From an uncultured Gemmiger sp. (GTDB lineage: Bacteria; Bacillota; Clostridia; Oscillospirales; Ruminococcaceae), in the NCBI GenBank assembly GCA_944388135.1, contig CALXHP010000072.1:1-47099 (forward strand): a DNA stretch of 47,099 nt, in the 5' to 3' direction. Positions 14,900 to 23,947 of the stretch are shown piece by piece. The position numbers and the translations under genes were made by a program. How positions within the stretch are numbered: position 1 is the first letter of the stretch; each line of letters begins with the position of its first letter. The notes beneath the pieces were generated by a model. The model had not been told where the DNA came from. It saw only the letters and a program-made list of their open reading frames with translations, and did no database searches.

Positions 14900-16402
14900 T
14901 TAATATTGCTGATAGATAAATGCGGATTGACCGAAGGCAGCAAAGAAAAGAATGGCTGCCGCGGCCGTATAGTAGAGGGTCCAGCGCAAAGGCCAGACCT
15001 GTTTGCGGACCCAGGCGGAAACATTCTGCCTGGTATGCTCCACGGCAAAGACAACGAAGCAGCCAAACCACAGGACCACCGGCAGACGGCCGTCGATGCC
15101 GCTGTCATAGATCAGTGCGGTGATCTGATGCCAACTGCCGGCCAGGCCCTGCCACCCCTGCAGCATGGAGGCGTAGATGGCAAAGGGATCGGCATTGTAC
15201 AAAGCGCTGGCGAAAAACACCAGGGTGAAGCAAAACAGAATATTGGTACAGAAAATCTGCCACAGAGATTTGAACCAGGACGCCCGATAGAGCAGATTGT
15301 AACGGTCCAGACGACGGCGGGACTTGGCCGTCAGGGCGCCAATGGCGGAAATCAGGCCGCAGGCAAGACCCCAGACCAGATACCGCCAGTCGGCGCCGTG
15401 CCACAAACCGGAACAGAGAAAGACGATCACAATGTTGAGATAGTGACGCCAGGGTGCGCAGCGGCTGCCGCCAAGGGAAAAGTAGACATAATCCCGGAAC
15501 CAGCCGGTCATGGAAATATGCCAGCGGCGCCAGAAATCACTGAAACTGCGGGATTCAAAGGGTGCCTGGAAATTCTCAATCAGGTCATAGCCCAGAATAC
15601 GCGCAGCACCCAGGGCAATGTCACAACAGCCGGAAAAATCCATGTACAACTGCACGGCAAAAAGAACGGTGGCCGCTACCAGGTTGGGACCGCTCATGCC
15701 GGCGGGGTCGCCGTATACCACCGAGACATAGTGACTCAGGTTATCGGCGATTACCATCTTTTTGGTATAGCCCCATAACATCCGGAAAGCACCGCCCGCA
15801 CAGCGATTATAGCTGAACCGCCGGCTTTTCTGGATCTGAGGCCGCAATTGGGGGTAACGTTCGATAGGACCGTTGATGAGGGTGGGGAAAAAGCTTACAA
15901 ACAGCGCATAATGGAAGGGATTGGTCTCTACCCGGCAGCGATGTTTGTACACATCGACGGTGTAGCTCAGGGCCGCAAAGGTGAAGTAGCTCAATCCCAG
16001 CGGCGCCAGCAGGTTGTCACGATGGCTCAGCAAACTGCCGCCCAGACTGTCAGCCAGAAGATTCCAGTACTTATAATAGATCAGGACTCCCACGCCGCCC
16101 AGAATTGCCGCCAGCAGGGCGATGATCCGCACGGCTTTGATCCTGACCCGGCCAATGACCAGACCGCACAGCCAGGTGACTACGGTAGCGCCCAGCAAAA
16201 CCCAAACCAGCGGGCGATTGGCAGGGTCATAGCAGAAAAACGCATAGCTGACCGCCAGCAAAAAATACGGGCGCGCTATGCGCGGCAACGCGTAGTGGAC
16301 CAGCGCTGTTGCCGCAAAAAAGACAATAAACAACAGCGAGGTGATGGCCATTGTCTGGTCACCGCTCAAAAAGGCAAGGATCTGTTCCCAGGTGATTGTC
16401 AT
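14900..16402 (-). CDS. MBOAT-family membrane O-acyltransferase
   Basis: A polytopic membrane O-acyltransferase of 500 residues, AlgI/DltB type, with roughly eleven membrane helices. The family hallmarks are PLGLSYFTFAALSYTVDVYK, NGPIERYPQL, SRSFSDFWRRWHISMTGWFRDYVYFSLGG and the catalytic His in CSGLWHGADWRYLVWG. It should accept an acyl group from a cytosolic donor and pass it across the membrane to the SGNH protein encoded next. ATG 16402 has GGAGAG about 9 nt upstream. An internal Met at about 16351 starts the first helix but lacks a ribosome site. Confidence 0.92.
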   Translation of the reverse strand: MTITWEQILAFLSGDQTMAITSLLFIVFFAATALVHYALPRIARPYFLLAVSYAFFCYDPANRPLVWVLLGATVVTWLCGLVIGRVRIKAVRIIALLAAILGGVGVLIYYKYWNLLADSLGGSLLSHRDNLLAPLGLSYFTFAALSYTVDVYKHRCRVETNPFHYALFVSFFPTLINGPIERYPQLRPQIQKSRRFSYNRCAGGAFRMLWGYTKKMVIADNLSHYVSVVYGDPAGMSGPNLVAATVLFAVQLYMDFSGCCDIALGAARILGYDLIENFQAPFESRSFSDFWRRWHISMTGWFRDYVYFSLGGSRCAPWRHYLNIVIVFLCSGLWHGADWRYLVWGLACGLISAIGALTAKSRRRLDRYNLLYRASWFKSLWQIFCTNILFCFTLVFFASALYNADPFAIYASMLQGWQGLAGSWHQITALIYDSGIDGRLPVVLWFGCFVVFAVEHTRQNVSAWVRKQVWPLRWTLYYTAAAAILFFAAFGQSAFIYQQY

Positions 16403-16447
16403 ACTTTCTCTCTCCGTTTACTCAACCGATGGACCCCACCCCAGGGG

Positions 16448-16801
16448 TTATTGCTTTTCTTCCAGATCACGCAGCCGCTTTTCCAGAATGGCATTGGCCT
16501 GGGTGAGCCGCTTGCATTTGTCGGCCAGTTGACTGATGGCAATGCTCAGGGACAGCAGAACGATCAGTACAAAGCAGAACATCAGCAGAAATACCAGATT
16601 GACAGGCATTTCCATGTCCAGCAGATCACGGAGAACATAAACCACATAGGGGAACATGGCAAAAATCACAAGGCCGACGGCCAGTCCCAGCCATAGCAGA
16701 CTGTATTTGACGCTCATCAATCCCCGTTTCAGAAAGATAAAGATGATGAGCAGCAATGCCACTGCGCCCAGAATCATAAAAAATTGCAGTTGAGGGGTCA
16801 T
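16448..16801 (-). CDS. DUF2304 membrane protein, partner of the adjacent glycosyltransferase
   Basis: 117 residues with three membrane helices (about 5-24, 33-55, 66-90), then a short coiled coil (KCKRLTQANAILEKRLRDLEE). The family DUF2304 is found almost always next to a dolichyl/polyprenyl-phosphate mannosyltransferase-like GT2, as here, and probably helps present or flip the lipid-linked sugar (inference from association). Its ATG overlaps the GT2 stop by 4 bp (ATGA). Confidence 0.85.
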   Translation of the reverse strand: MTPQLQFFMILGAVALLLIIFIFLKRGLMSVKYSLLWLGLAVGLVIFAMFPYVVYVLRDLLDMEMPVNLVFLLMFCFVLIVLLSLSIAISQLADKCKRLTQANAILEKRLRDLEEKQ

Positions 16802-17517
16802 GCCTTGCCTCCCCGTGTTTTATGGATGGAAAAACGATCGATGATCAGCGCCAGGGACACTTTGACCATGTAATAGACGCTTTTGAAACTGGAAATACTG
16901 GAAACACCGCCCTGGCGTTCCTGCATAATGACGGGGGCCTCCCCGACGGTATAACCGGCCAGACAGGCAGCCAGGATGGCTTCCGGTTCCGGGTAGTCGG
17001 TAGCGTAATGTTTTGCAAAGTAAGCAGTCATCCGGGCGTTGGTGGCGCGAAAGCCGCTGGTCACATCCAACACACGTTTTCCGCACAGCAGATGAATCAG
17101 ACCGCTGAGGAAGCGGATGCCGACCCGGCGCATAAAGCTGGTTTGGAAACCTTCCTTTTTGATAAAACGGCTGCCGATGCACATATCGCATTCCCCGTTC
17201 AGGACCGGCTGTACGACCTCGCGCAGATAAGCCGGGTCGTGCTGACCGTCGCCATCCATCTGGACAGTGACATCATAGCCATAGCGGGTGGCATACAGGT
17301 AGCCGCACTGCACACCGCCGCCGATTCCCAGATTGACCGGCAGGTCCAGAAAAGGATAGCCGCGGCTCTGCAGAAGGGCAGCGCTGCCGTCGGTGGAGCA
17401 GTCGTTGATCACCAAAAAATCCACTTCGGGGCAGGTGGATCGCAGGCGTTCCACCGTATTGACGATGTTCTCTTCCTCATTGTAACAGGGGATCAGAACC
17501 AAAATTTTTTCGTCCAA
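16798..17517 (-). CDS. GT2-family polyprenyl-phosphate glycosyltransferase
   Basis: 239 residues, GT-A fold of DPM1 type. The N terminus ILVLIPCYNEEENI, the DxD-like VINDCSTDGS and the second acidic motif VQMDGDGQHDP are all present, as is IGSRFIKKEGF. The C-terminal amphipathic segment could sit on the membrane. Such enzymes move a sugar from a nucleotide donor to undecaprenyl phosphate for use outside the cell. It overlaps DUF2304 by 4 bp. The sugar cannot be deduced. Confidence 0.9.
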   Translation of the reverse strand: MDEKILVLIPCYNEEENIVNTVERLRSTCPEVDFLVINDCSTDGSAALLQSRGYPFLDLPVNLGIGGGVQCGYLYATRYGYDVTVQMDGDGQHDPAYLREVVQPVLNGECDMCIGSRFIKKEGFQTSFMRRVGIRFLSGLIHLLCGKRVLDVTSGFRATNARMTAYFAKHYATDYPEPEAILAACLAGYTVGEAPVIMQERQGGVSSISSFKSVYYMVKVSLALIIDRFSIHKTRGGKA

Positions 17518-17540
17518 AAGGGTACCTCACATCCGGGCGG

Positions 17541-18764
17541 TCATTCGCCCTGCAAAATAAAAGTCTCCAGCCGGCGCAGCAGTTCGGCGCGGCGGTAATG
17601 GGCCAGATAGTAGGCTTTGGCTTTGGCGCCCAAAGCGGCACGTTGGTCTGCTGTCATGGTCACAAGTTGCACCATATTCTCTGCCAGAGCCTGCTGATCA
17701 CAGGCCGGGCTTACCAGACCGCCGCCGCTTTGCTGCACTTCCTGGGCCCCGGCACCGTTCATGCTGGCCAGTACCGGTTTGCCGGCGGCCATATAACTGG
17801 CCAGCTTGCCGGGAACCGTAAGCCCCAGGTCGGGGGAATCCGACAGGGAAATAAGCAGCGCGTCGGCCAGGGCAGTAAATTTGGGGATCTCCCTGGCGGG
17901 TACACTGCCGTAAAAAGTTACCGCATCCCCGGCGTTCAGTTCATGGGCAAGAGCCTGTAAACTTTCCCGGCTCATGCCGTCGCCCACCAGCAGTAGATGC
18001 AGATTTTCAGCCCCGGAAGCCCGGGCATCCAGCACCGCCCGGATCACCATATCCAGGCTTTGGGCGGGTGTAAATGTGCCGGTAAAAACCAGATTGAAAC
18101 GTCCGGCAAAACGTTTTTCAAGTGCCGGGTCATGCTGGGGCACCGCGTAAAAATCCTCACAATACTGGGGGATGGCAGCCACAGCGGAAACCGGTTTCCC
18201 GGTGCGTTGGCACAACCGCTGCTGCAGCGGCTCGCTCATGGCGATCAGGCGGTCCGCCTTCTTGTACAGATGATCGCTGACCCCCTGGGCGATGCGGCGC
18301 AGTAAGCCGTTTTTTACCGGAAGAACACTGTAGAGATTCTCCGGCCAGAGGTCCAGTACATAGTTGGTAAAGGGAATGTGATGTTTTTTTGCGTAGCGGA
18401 TAGCAGGCCAGCACATCAATACCGGGCTGGTATTGAAACAGAAAACCGCATCATAGCCGCCCGGCAGGCGATGCAAGGCGGCCGCCGCATACAGGGGCCA
18501 ACTGACATAATTCAGAAAGATATTGACGCTGGTGTTGCCTTTGCGCGGCCACTCTTTGGCGCGAAAGACCTGTGCGGTTCTATAATGCTCCTCCCAGGGG
18601 CCATGGGGACCGTAGCCATCGAACCATTCTCCTTTGGGATAGTTGGGCAAACCGCACAGAACGTCAACTTCCAACCCGTCCTGCAGGAAGCCTTCCACAA
18701 TGTCATTGATGCGGAAGTTTTCCGGCCAGAAATGCTGGGTTACCACAAGGATGCGTTTGCCCAT
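17541..18764 (-). CDS. wbuB: GT4-family glycosyltransferase, WbuB-like (probable L-FucNAc transferase)
   Basis: 407 residues, GT-B fold. The N-terminal start ILVVTQHFWPENFRINDIVEGF with GLPNYPKGEWFDGYG is characteristic of WbuB-type transferases. The C-terminal donor domain has FTGTFTPAQSLDMVIRA, the EX7E-like region and GAQEVQQSGGGLVS. In E. coli O26, wbuB follows fnlA-fnlB-fnlC and is the presumed FucNAc transferase; the same order holds here. The ATG lies one base after the epimerase stop. Substrate specificity is inferred from context. Confidence 0.8.
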   Translation of the reverse strand: MGKRILVVTQHFWPENFRINDIVEGFLQDGLEVDVLCGLPNYPKGEWFDGYGPHGPWEEHYRTAQVFRAKEWPRKGNTSVNIFLNYVSWPLYAAAALHRLPGGYDAVFCFNTSPVLMCWPAIRYAKKHHIPFTNYVLDLWPENLYSVLPVKNGLLRRIAQGVSDHLYKKADRLIAMSEPLQQRLCQRTGKPVSAVAAIPQYCEDFYAVPQHDPALEKRFAGRFNLVFTGTFTPAQSLDMVIRAVLDARASGAENLHLLLVGDGMSRESLQALAHELNAGDAVTFYGSVPAREIPKFTALADALLISLSDSPDLGLTVPGKLASYMAAGKPVLASMNGAGAQEVQQSGGGLVSPACDQQALAENMVQLVTMTADQRAALGAKAKAYYLAHYRRAELLRRLETFILQGE

Positions 18765-18765
18765 C

Positions 18766-19905
18766 TCAGTATTTTCTCCACACCATCTTGTTCACAACAC
18801 CGGTGTAACTTTGAATGATTTTGACCACTTTGACAGAGACATCTTCGGTGTAGTAGGGAACAGGAATACCGTCGTCACCGTTCTCGTTCATGGCCACAGC
18901 GGTTTGTACGGCCTGCTCCACACCTCCGGCCCGGATGCCCGCCAGTACAAAGCAGCCTTTGTCCAGCGCTTCGGGACGCTCGGTGGAGGTACGGATGCAG
19001 ACGGCAGGGAAGGAATGCCCCACACTGGTGAAGAAGCTGGATTCCTCAGGCAGGGTGCCGGAATCCGAGATGACGGCAAAAGCGTTCATCTGCAGATGGT
19101 TGTAGTCGTGGAAGCCCAGGGGCTCATGGAGTCTGACCCGTTTGTCCAGCTGAAATCCCATGGCATCCAGACGCTTTTTGCTGCGGGGATGGCAGGAGTA
19201 GAGGATCGGCATATCGTAGGTCTCGGCCAGATGGTTGATGGAGGTAAACAGATCGATGAAATTCTGTTCGGTATCGATGTTTTCCTCCCGATGGGCGGAC
19301 AGCAGCATGTACTTGCGGGGTTCCAGGCCCAGGCGTTCCAATACGTCGGAAGCTTCGATCTTTTCCAGATTGGCGTGAAGCACTTCCGCCATAGGGCTGC
19401 CGGTGACAAAAGTCCGCTCTTTGGCAGTGCCTTCCGCATTGAGATAGCGGCGGGCATGCTCGGAGTAGCACATGTTCACATCGGCGATATGGTCCACAAT
19501 ACGGCGGTTGGTCTCTTCGGGCAGACACTCATCGAAGCAGCGGTTGCCGGCTTCCATGTGGAAGATGGGAATATGAAGCCGCTTGGCGGAAATAGCGGAC
19601 AGGCAGGAGTTTGTGTCACCCAGGATCAGCAGGGCATCCGGCTTCTGTTCCACCATCAGGGCGTAGCTCTTGGCAATGATGTTGCCGATGGTCTCGCCCA
19701 GGTCTTTGCCCACGGCATCCAGATAGAAGTTGGGCGCACGCAGGCCCAGATCTTCAAAGAACACCTGGTTGAGATTGTAGTCATAATTCTGCCCGGTGTG
19801 TACCAGGATTTGGTCAAAATATTGATCGCATTTCTTGATGACGGCACTCAGGCGGATGATCTCCGGCCGGGTGCCGATGATTGTCATCAGTTTCAGCTTG
19901 TTCAT
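18766..19905 (-). CDS. fnlC: UDP-N-acetylglucosamine 2-epimerase family, FnlC/CapG-like
   Basis: 379 residues, non-hydrolysing WecB fold. Motifs: TIIGTRPEIIRLSAVIKK at the N terminus, HTGQNYDYN, GDTNSCLSA, HMEAGNRCFDE, and SDSGTLPEESSFF in place of the WecB-type SDSGGxQEE, as in CapG/FnlC. In Staphylococcus type 5 capsule and E. coli O26 this enzyme makes the last C2 epimerisation to UDP-N-acetyl-L-fucosamine. It is placed between fnlB and wbuB, as in those clusters. The preceding spacer of 51 bp is the largest gap in this part of the operon. Confidence 0.87.
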   Translation of the reverse strand: MNKLKLMTIIGTRPEIIRLSAVIKKCDQYFDQILVHTGQNYDYNLNQVFFEDLGLRAPNFYLDAVGKDLGETIGNIIAKSYALMVEQKPDALLILGDTNSCLSAISAKRLHIPIFHMEAGNRCFDECLPEETNRRIVDHIADVNMCYSEHARRYLNAEGTAKERTFVTGSPMAEVLHANLEKIEASDVLERLGLEPRKYMLLSAHREENIDTEQNFIDLFTSINHLAETYDMPILYSCHPRSKKRLDAMGFQLDKRVRLHEPLGFHDYNHLQMNAFAVISDSGTLPEESSFFTSVGHSFPAVCIRTSTERPEALDKGCFVLAGIRAGGVEQAVQTAVAMNENGDDGIPVPYYTEDVSVKVVKIIQSYTGVVNKMVWRKY

Positions 19906-19956
19906 GACAAACCATCCTTTTCAGAAAATTGGACAGGGGAAATTTTGGCCGGCCCG

Positions 19957-21105
19957 TTATACCGGCAGATAGAAGGTGTCCGGATGATCCGGGTCAAAAC
20001 ACTCGTTGGCCCACATGACGGTGACCATATCCTCGTGGCCTACATTTTCGATATTATGGGTGTAGCCGCAGGGGATGTCCACGACCTGCAGTTTTTCACC
20101 GCTGACGCGGTATTCGATGATCTCATCGCAGTCGATGCGGCGGAAACGGATCACGCCCTCCCCGCGGACCACCAGAAACTTTTCATTTTTGGTGTGGTGC
20201 CAGTGGTTGCCCTTGACAATGCCGGGCCTGGAGATATTCACACTGACCTGCCCGCGCTCGGGGGTACGAAGAAACTCGGTAAAACTGCCGCGGTCGTCAC
20301 AGTGCATGTTCAGATCGTACGCAAACTGGTCGGTGGGCAGATAGCTCAGATAGGTGGAATACAGTTTCTTTTCAAAACTTCCCTCGGCCAGGCAGGGGAC
20401 GGCCAGACTGCCCTTGCGGGCGTCAGCAAACCCATTGATGAGCGCCGCCAGATGTCCCAATGCGACCCGGTGCACCGGGTGGATACGGCAGTACCCCTCC
20501 GGGTCCTGTTCGGCCTTGCCTTTCAGCAAAACGTCCAGAATACATGCGATCACGTCATCGATGTAGACCAGGGGCAGCTCATAAGCGGGGTCACGTACCT
20601 GGATGGGCAGCCCTCTGGCAATGTTATGGCAGAAGGTGGCCACAACGCTGTTGTAGTTGGGGCGGCACCATTTCCCGAAAACGCCCTCCATCCGGAAAAC
20701 ATACACCGGGGCGCCGGTGGCTTTGCCGTGGGCGAAGATGGCGTCCTCGGCCTGCTTTTTACTTTTGCCGTAGTCGTTGTCCAGGGCAGCCTGAATGCTG
20801 CTGGTCACCAGCACGGGCGCCTTGCTGCCGCATGCTGCCAGCAGATGGAGCATGGTGTCGGTAAGCCCTGCATTTCCGCTGTAAAATTCGCTGGGATCTT
20901 TGGGACGGTTGATGCCGGCAAGGTGGACCACAAAGGCCGCCCGGCGGCAATAATCGGCCAAAGTTTCGGCGGTATCCTCTTTCTCGAACAGAAGCAGATC
21001 CCTGCAGCCCATGGCATGCAGGGTGGCCACCAGGTTGCGGCCTACAAAACCGCCGGCGCCGGTAATCAGGATGGGCGTAGGCAGGGCAGGGGTCTCATTG
21101 GGCAT
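19957..21105 (-). CDS. fnlB: Bifunctional epimerase/reductase with cupin domain, FnlB/CapF-like
   Basis: 382 residues. The N-terminal SDR domain (about 10-250) has ITGAGGFVGRNL for NADPH and the Tyr/Lys pair in NDYGKSKKQAE. The C-terminal cupin (about 265-380) has metal ligands in KGNHWHHTKNEKFLVVRGEG. CapF epimerises and then reduces the 4-keto sugar made by CapE, giving UDP-6-deoxy-L-talose-NAc. The two-domain layout is specific to CapF/FnlB. It overlaps the upstream gene by 11 bp. Confidence 0.92.
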   Translation of the reverse strand: MPNETPALPTPILITGAGGFVGRNLVATLHAMGCRDLLLFEKEDTAETLADYCRRAAFVVHLAGINRPKDPSEFYSGNAGLTDTMLHLLAACGSKAPVLVTSSIQAALDNDYGKSKKQAEDAIFAHGKATGAPVYVFRMEGVFGKWCRPNYNSVVATFCHNIARGLPIQVRDPAYELPLVYIDDVIACILDVLLKGKAEQDPEGYCRIHPVHRVALGHLAALINGFADARKGSLAVPCLAEGSFEKKLYSTYLSYLPTDQFAYDLNMHCDDRGSFTEFLRTPERGQVSVNISRPGIVKGNHWHHTKNEKFLVVRGEGVIRFRRIDCDEIIEYRVSGEKLQVVDIPCGYTHNIENVGHEDMVTVMWANECFDPDHPDTFYLPV

Positions 21106-22144
21106 TTTTCGCCAGCTCCTCTTTGATATAGTCGGTGGTCATGATCTTTTCGATGGTCTGCTCCACATTCAGGCGGCGGGTGTTGTGGCTGGTGTAATCC
21201 TCATCTGCCTGGGTGTGTACCTGCCCCTTGACAAAGAACTTGTCGTAGTTCAGGTCGCGGGTATCGGCGGCCACACGGAAGTATCCGCCCATATCTTCGG
21301 ACCGGGTACGCTCTTCCTTGGTCATCAGGGTTTCGTACAGCTTCTCGCCATGGCGGGTGCCGATGATCCGGGTGCCGGTATCCCCAAACAAGGTCTGGAC
21401 CGCCTTGGCCAGATCCCCGATGGTGGAAGCATCGGACTTCTGGATGAACAGGTCACCGGGATTGGCGTGCTCGAACGCGAACATGACCAAATCCACCGCC
21501 TCATCCAGGTTCATCAGGAAGCGGGTCATGTTGGGGTCGGTGATGGTGATGGGATTGCCGGAACGGATCTGTTCCACAAAGAGGGGAATAACGCTGCCGC
21601 GGCTGCACATGACATTCCCGTACCGGGTGCAGCAGATGACCGGGCCGCCGCGTTGGGCAGATACCCGGGCGTTGGCGGTGATGACATGTTCCATCATGGC
21701 CTTGGAGATGCCCATGGCGTTGATGGGGTAGGCGGCCTTGTCGGTAGAAAGGCAGACGACCCGCTCTACGTTGGCCTCAATGGCGGCATGCAGCATATTG
21801 TCGGTGCCTTCGATGTTGGTGCGCACTGCCTCCATGGGGAAGAACTCACAGGAGGGAACCTGTTTCAGTGCAGCGGCATGGAAGATAAAATTGACGCCGG
21901 GCATCACATCCCGCAGACTCTGGATGTTGCGCACATCGCCAATGTAAAATTTGACCTTCTCGTAGTGTTCAGGGTAGTGCGCCTGCAGTTCGTGGCGCAT
22001 ATCGTCCTGCTTTTTCTCGTCCCGGGAAAAAATGCGGATCTCGCCGATATCGGTGGTCAAAAAGTGCTTCAGCACGGTGTGGCCGAAGCTGCCGGTGCCG
22101 CCGGTGATCAACAGGGTCTTGTCCTTGAAAATGGTATCTGCCAT
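21095..22144 (-). CDS. fnlA: UDP-GlcNAc 4,6-dehydratase/5-epimerase, FnlA/CapE-like
   Basis: 349 residues, extended SDR. LLITGGTGSFGHTVL binds NAD. AAALKQVPSCEFFPMEA and STDKAAYPINAMGISKAMME, which replaces the usual YxxxK, are CapE/PglF-type active-site motifs. It starts UDP-L-FucNAc synthesis from UDP-GlcNAc. ATG 22144 has AAGGAGG about 6 nt upstream. The same frame remains open far past the start, antisense through pepT, but this has no coding support. First gene of the polysaccharide operon. Confidence 0.93.
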   Translation of the reverse strand: MADTIFKDKTLLITGGTGSFGHTVLKHFLTTDIGEIRIFSRDEKKQDDMRHELQAHYPEHYEKVKFYIGDVRNIQSLRDVMPGVNFIFHAAALKQVPSCEFFPMEAVRTNIEGTDNMLHAAIEANVERVVCLSTDKAAYPINAMGISKAMMEHVITANARVSAQRGGPVICCTRYGNVMCSRGSVIPLFVEQIRSGNPITITDPNMTRFLMNLDEAVDLVMFAFEHANPGDLFIQKSDASTIGDLAKAVQTLFGDTGTRIIGTRHGEKLYETLMTKEERTRSEDMGGYFRVAADTRDLNYDKFFVKGQVHTQADEDYTSHNTRRLNVEQTIEKIMTTDYIKEELAKNAQ

Positions 22145-22199
22145 GATGGCCTCCTTATTTTGATGCGTCAGGACGCAAATCTCCTTTATAATCTTCCCT

Positions 22200-22228
22200 A
22201 TTTTAACACATAAACCGACGTTTGAAAA
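22200..22228 (-). promoter_or_regulatory. Promoter of the FucNAc polysaccharide operon
   Basis: On the minus strand TTTTCA (22228-22223), a 17-bp spacer and TAAAAT (22205-22200). A small hairpin TGCGTC/GACGCA lies in the leader before the fnlA ribosome site. This divergent region is shared with pepT. Confidence 0.5.
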
Positions 22229-22238
22229 GTGTACCGCC

Positions 22239-22267
22239 TTGGAAAATGATGCTTTTTGTGGTATACT
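22239..22267 (+). promoter_or_regulatory. Promoter of pepT
   Basis: TTGGAA (22239-22244), a 17-bp spacer and TATACT (22262-22267), about 60 bp before the ATG at 22328. It is divergent from the fnlA promoter, with the two -35 boxes only about 10 bp apart. Confidence 0.6.
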
Positions 22268-22327
22268 ACCGTAAAACAGCAAAACGGGCAGGGGACTGCC
22301 TGTCAACCAAGGGAGGATATAATACCT

Positions 22328-23542
22328 ATGCGCGCTTATGAACGGCTGCTGAACTATGTAAAGGTCTATACGACCTCTGACCCCAATTCCGGCACACATC
22401 CCAGCACAGCCCGCCAGTTTGACCTGGCCCGGCAGCTGGTGGAAGAGCTCCAGGCTCTCGGCCTGCAGGACGCCCACGTGGATGAACACTGTTATGTGTA
22501 TGCCACCCTTCCGGCTACTCCGGGACAGGAGGGAGCCAAACCGCTGGGCTTCATTGCCCATATGGATACCGCCGATGATGCCAGCGGCGAAAACGTGAAC
22601 CCCCAGATTCACCCCGACTATGACGGCGGTCCCGTCACACTGCCGGCTACCGGTGCGGTACTGGACCCCGAAGTATTTCCTTTCCTGAAGGAAATGAAAG
22701 GACAGACCCTCATTACGGCGGATGGTTCCACGCTGCTGGGAGCCGATGACAAGGCCGGTGTGGCGGAAATCATGACCATGCTGGAGCGCGTTCAGGCAGA
22801 GAACCGTCCCCATGGAAAGCTCTGCATCGGCTTCACCCCCGACGAAGAGATCGGCGAAGGCGCCAGCCTGTTTGACGTGGAGCACTTCGGTGCGGCCTAT
22901 GCCTATACCGTGGACGGCGACGATGTGGGCGAGATCAGTTATGAAAACTTCAACGCCGCAGCAGCGGTCGTGACGGTACACGGTTTCAGCGTGCATCCCG
23001 GCAGTGCCAAGAACGCCATGCGCAACGCCCAGAATATTGCCATTGAGTTCCATCAGGCACTGCCTGTATTCTCCCGCCCGGAACATACCCAAGGGCGGGA
23101 AGGCTTCTTCCATCTGACCAGCATGCAGGGGGATGTGACTCTGGCACACCTGGGATATATTGTGCGTGACCATGATGCCGTCAAATTCGCGGCCCGCAAG
23201 GCGCAGCTGCAGCATATTGCCGACTGCCTGAATGAAAAATACGGTGCGGGTACGGTGGAACTGGACGTCAAGGACAGCTACTACAATATGCTGGAAAAGA
23301 TTCAGCCGCACTTCCATCTGGTGGAGAATGCCCGCAAAGCCATCGAAGCCGCGGGCCTGAAGCCCATTGAGGCGCCGGTGCGCGGCGGCACGGACGGTGC
23401 CACGCTGAGCTATATGGGCCTGCCGTGCCCCAATCTGGGAACCGGCGGATTCAACTTCCATGGTCCTTGTGAATGCATCACCGCAGAAAAGATGGACCAG
23501 AGTGTGGAGATCCTTTTGAACCTGGTGGATCTGTACAAATAA
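22328..23542 (+). CDS. pepT: Peptidase T (tripeptide aminopeptidase)
   Basis: A cytosolic M20B zinc metallopeptidase that removes the N-terminal residue of tripeptides. 404 residues, the usual length. Di-zinc motifs: GFIAHMDTADDASG, LLGADDKAGVAE, the general-base Glu in FTPDEEIGEGA, and RGGTDGATLSYMGLPCPNLGTGGFNFHG at the C terminus. The dimerisation (lid) domain spans about 205-320. ATG 22328 with GGGAGG upstream is preferred over the open frame before it. It stands alone, with its own promoter and terminator. Confidence 0.95.
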   Translation: MRAYERLLNYVKVYTTSDPNSGTHPSTARQFDLARQLVEELQALGLQDAHVDEHCYVYATLPATPGQEGAKPLGFIAHMDTADDASGENVNPQIHPDYDGGPVTLPATGAVLDPEVFPFLKEMKGQTLITADGSTLLGADDKAGVAEIMTMLERVQAENRPHGKLCIGFTPDEEIGEGASLFDVEHFGAAYAYTVDGDDVGEISYENFNAAAAVVTVHGFSVHPGSAKNAMRNAQNIAIEFHQALPVFSRPEHTQGREGFFHLTSMQGDVTLAHLGYIVRDHDAVKFAARKAQLQHIADCLNEKYGAGTVELDVKDSYYNMLEKIQPHFHLVENARKAIEAAGLKPIEAPVRGGTDGATLSYMGLPCPNLGTGGFNFHGPCECITAEKMDQSVEILLNLVDLYK

Positions 23543-23550
23543 AATACAAG

Positions 23551-23592
23551 GGGAAAGCCGGTCAGGAAACTGCCGGCTTTTTCTTTTTTTCT
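23551..23592 (+). terminator. Terminator of pepT
   Basis: AAAGCCGG (23554-23561) pairs with CCGGCTTT (23573-23580), followed by T-rich sequence. It begins a few bases after the pepT stop. Confidence 0.75.
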
Positions 23593-23677
23593 ACTTTTTT
23601 TCTACTTTATTATAAAAGGAGAAGCCGGCGCGAACAAACAGAAAAATCATTTTACAAAAAGGTCTGTGGATTTCCTC

Positions 23678-23707
23678 TTGACAAAACGGCCCCTGTATAG
23701 GTATAAT
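23678..23707 (+). promoter_or_regulatory. Promoter of tRNA-Gly
   Basis: TTGACA (23678-23683), an 18-bp spacer and TATAAT (23702-23707), 12 bp before the mature tRNA. Both boxes match consensus perfectly. Confidence 0.8.
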
Positions 23708-23719
23708 ATCTAATACCGT

Positions 23720-23794
23720 GCAGGTGTCGTACAACGGCTAGTACATCAGCCTTCCAAGCTGAGGACGAGGGTTCGACTCCCTTCACCTGCTCCA
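23720..23794 (+). tRNA. tRNA-Gly(UCC)
   Basis: A 75-nt cloverleaf: acceptor GCAGGTG with CACCTGC, discriminator T, and encoded CCA at 23792-23794. The anticodon loop CTTCCAA has anticodon TCC (23753-23755), read as glycine. The T-arm GAGGGTTCGACTCCC is standard. It has its own promoter and terminator. Nothing next to it looks like an integrase or attachment-site duplication. Confidence 0.95.
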
Positions 23795-23834
23795 AAAAAG
23801 AGCGCTGTACCCTGAGGTGCAGCGCTCTTTTTTT
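23795..23834 (+). terminator. Terminator of tRNA-Gly
   Basis: GAGCGCTG and CAGCGCTC form the stem, flanked by runs of A and T, so it could work in both directions. It starts right after the CCA end. Confidence 0.85.
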
Positions 23835-23947
23835 GTACGTCGCGCAGCGGTATGTGAAACGGCAGCGTGCCGCACCTTTACAAATGGTTCGCCGCTGGGT
23901 ATGATTAGGGTAACAGCCCGTTCAAAAGGCGGAAAGGGGGAGGCTTC

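Noticed and set aside
22145-23461. Long open frame antisense to pepT that would extend the fnlA product to 788 residues
   Set aside because: FnlA homology and AAGGAGG fix the start at 22144; the upstream part mirrors conserved pepT codons and has no ribosome site.
23720-23794. tRNA-Gly as an integration site for a mobile element
   Set aside because: No integrase and no repeat of the tRNA 3' end were seen nearby.
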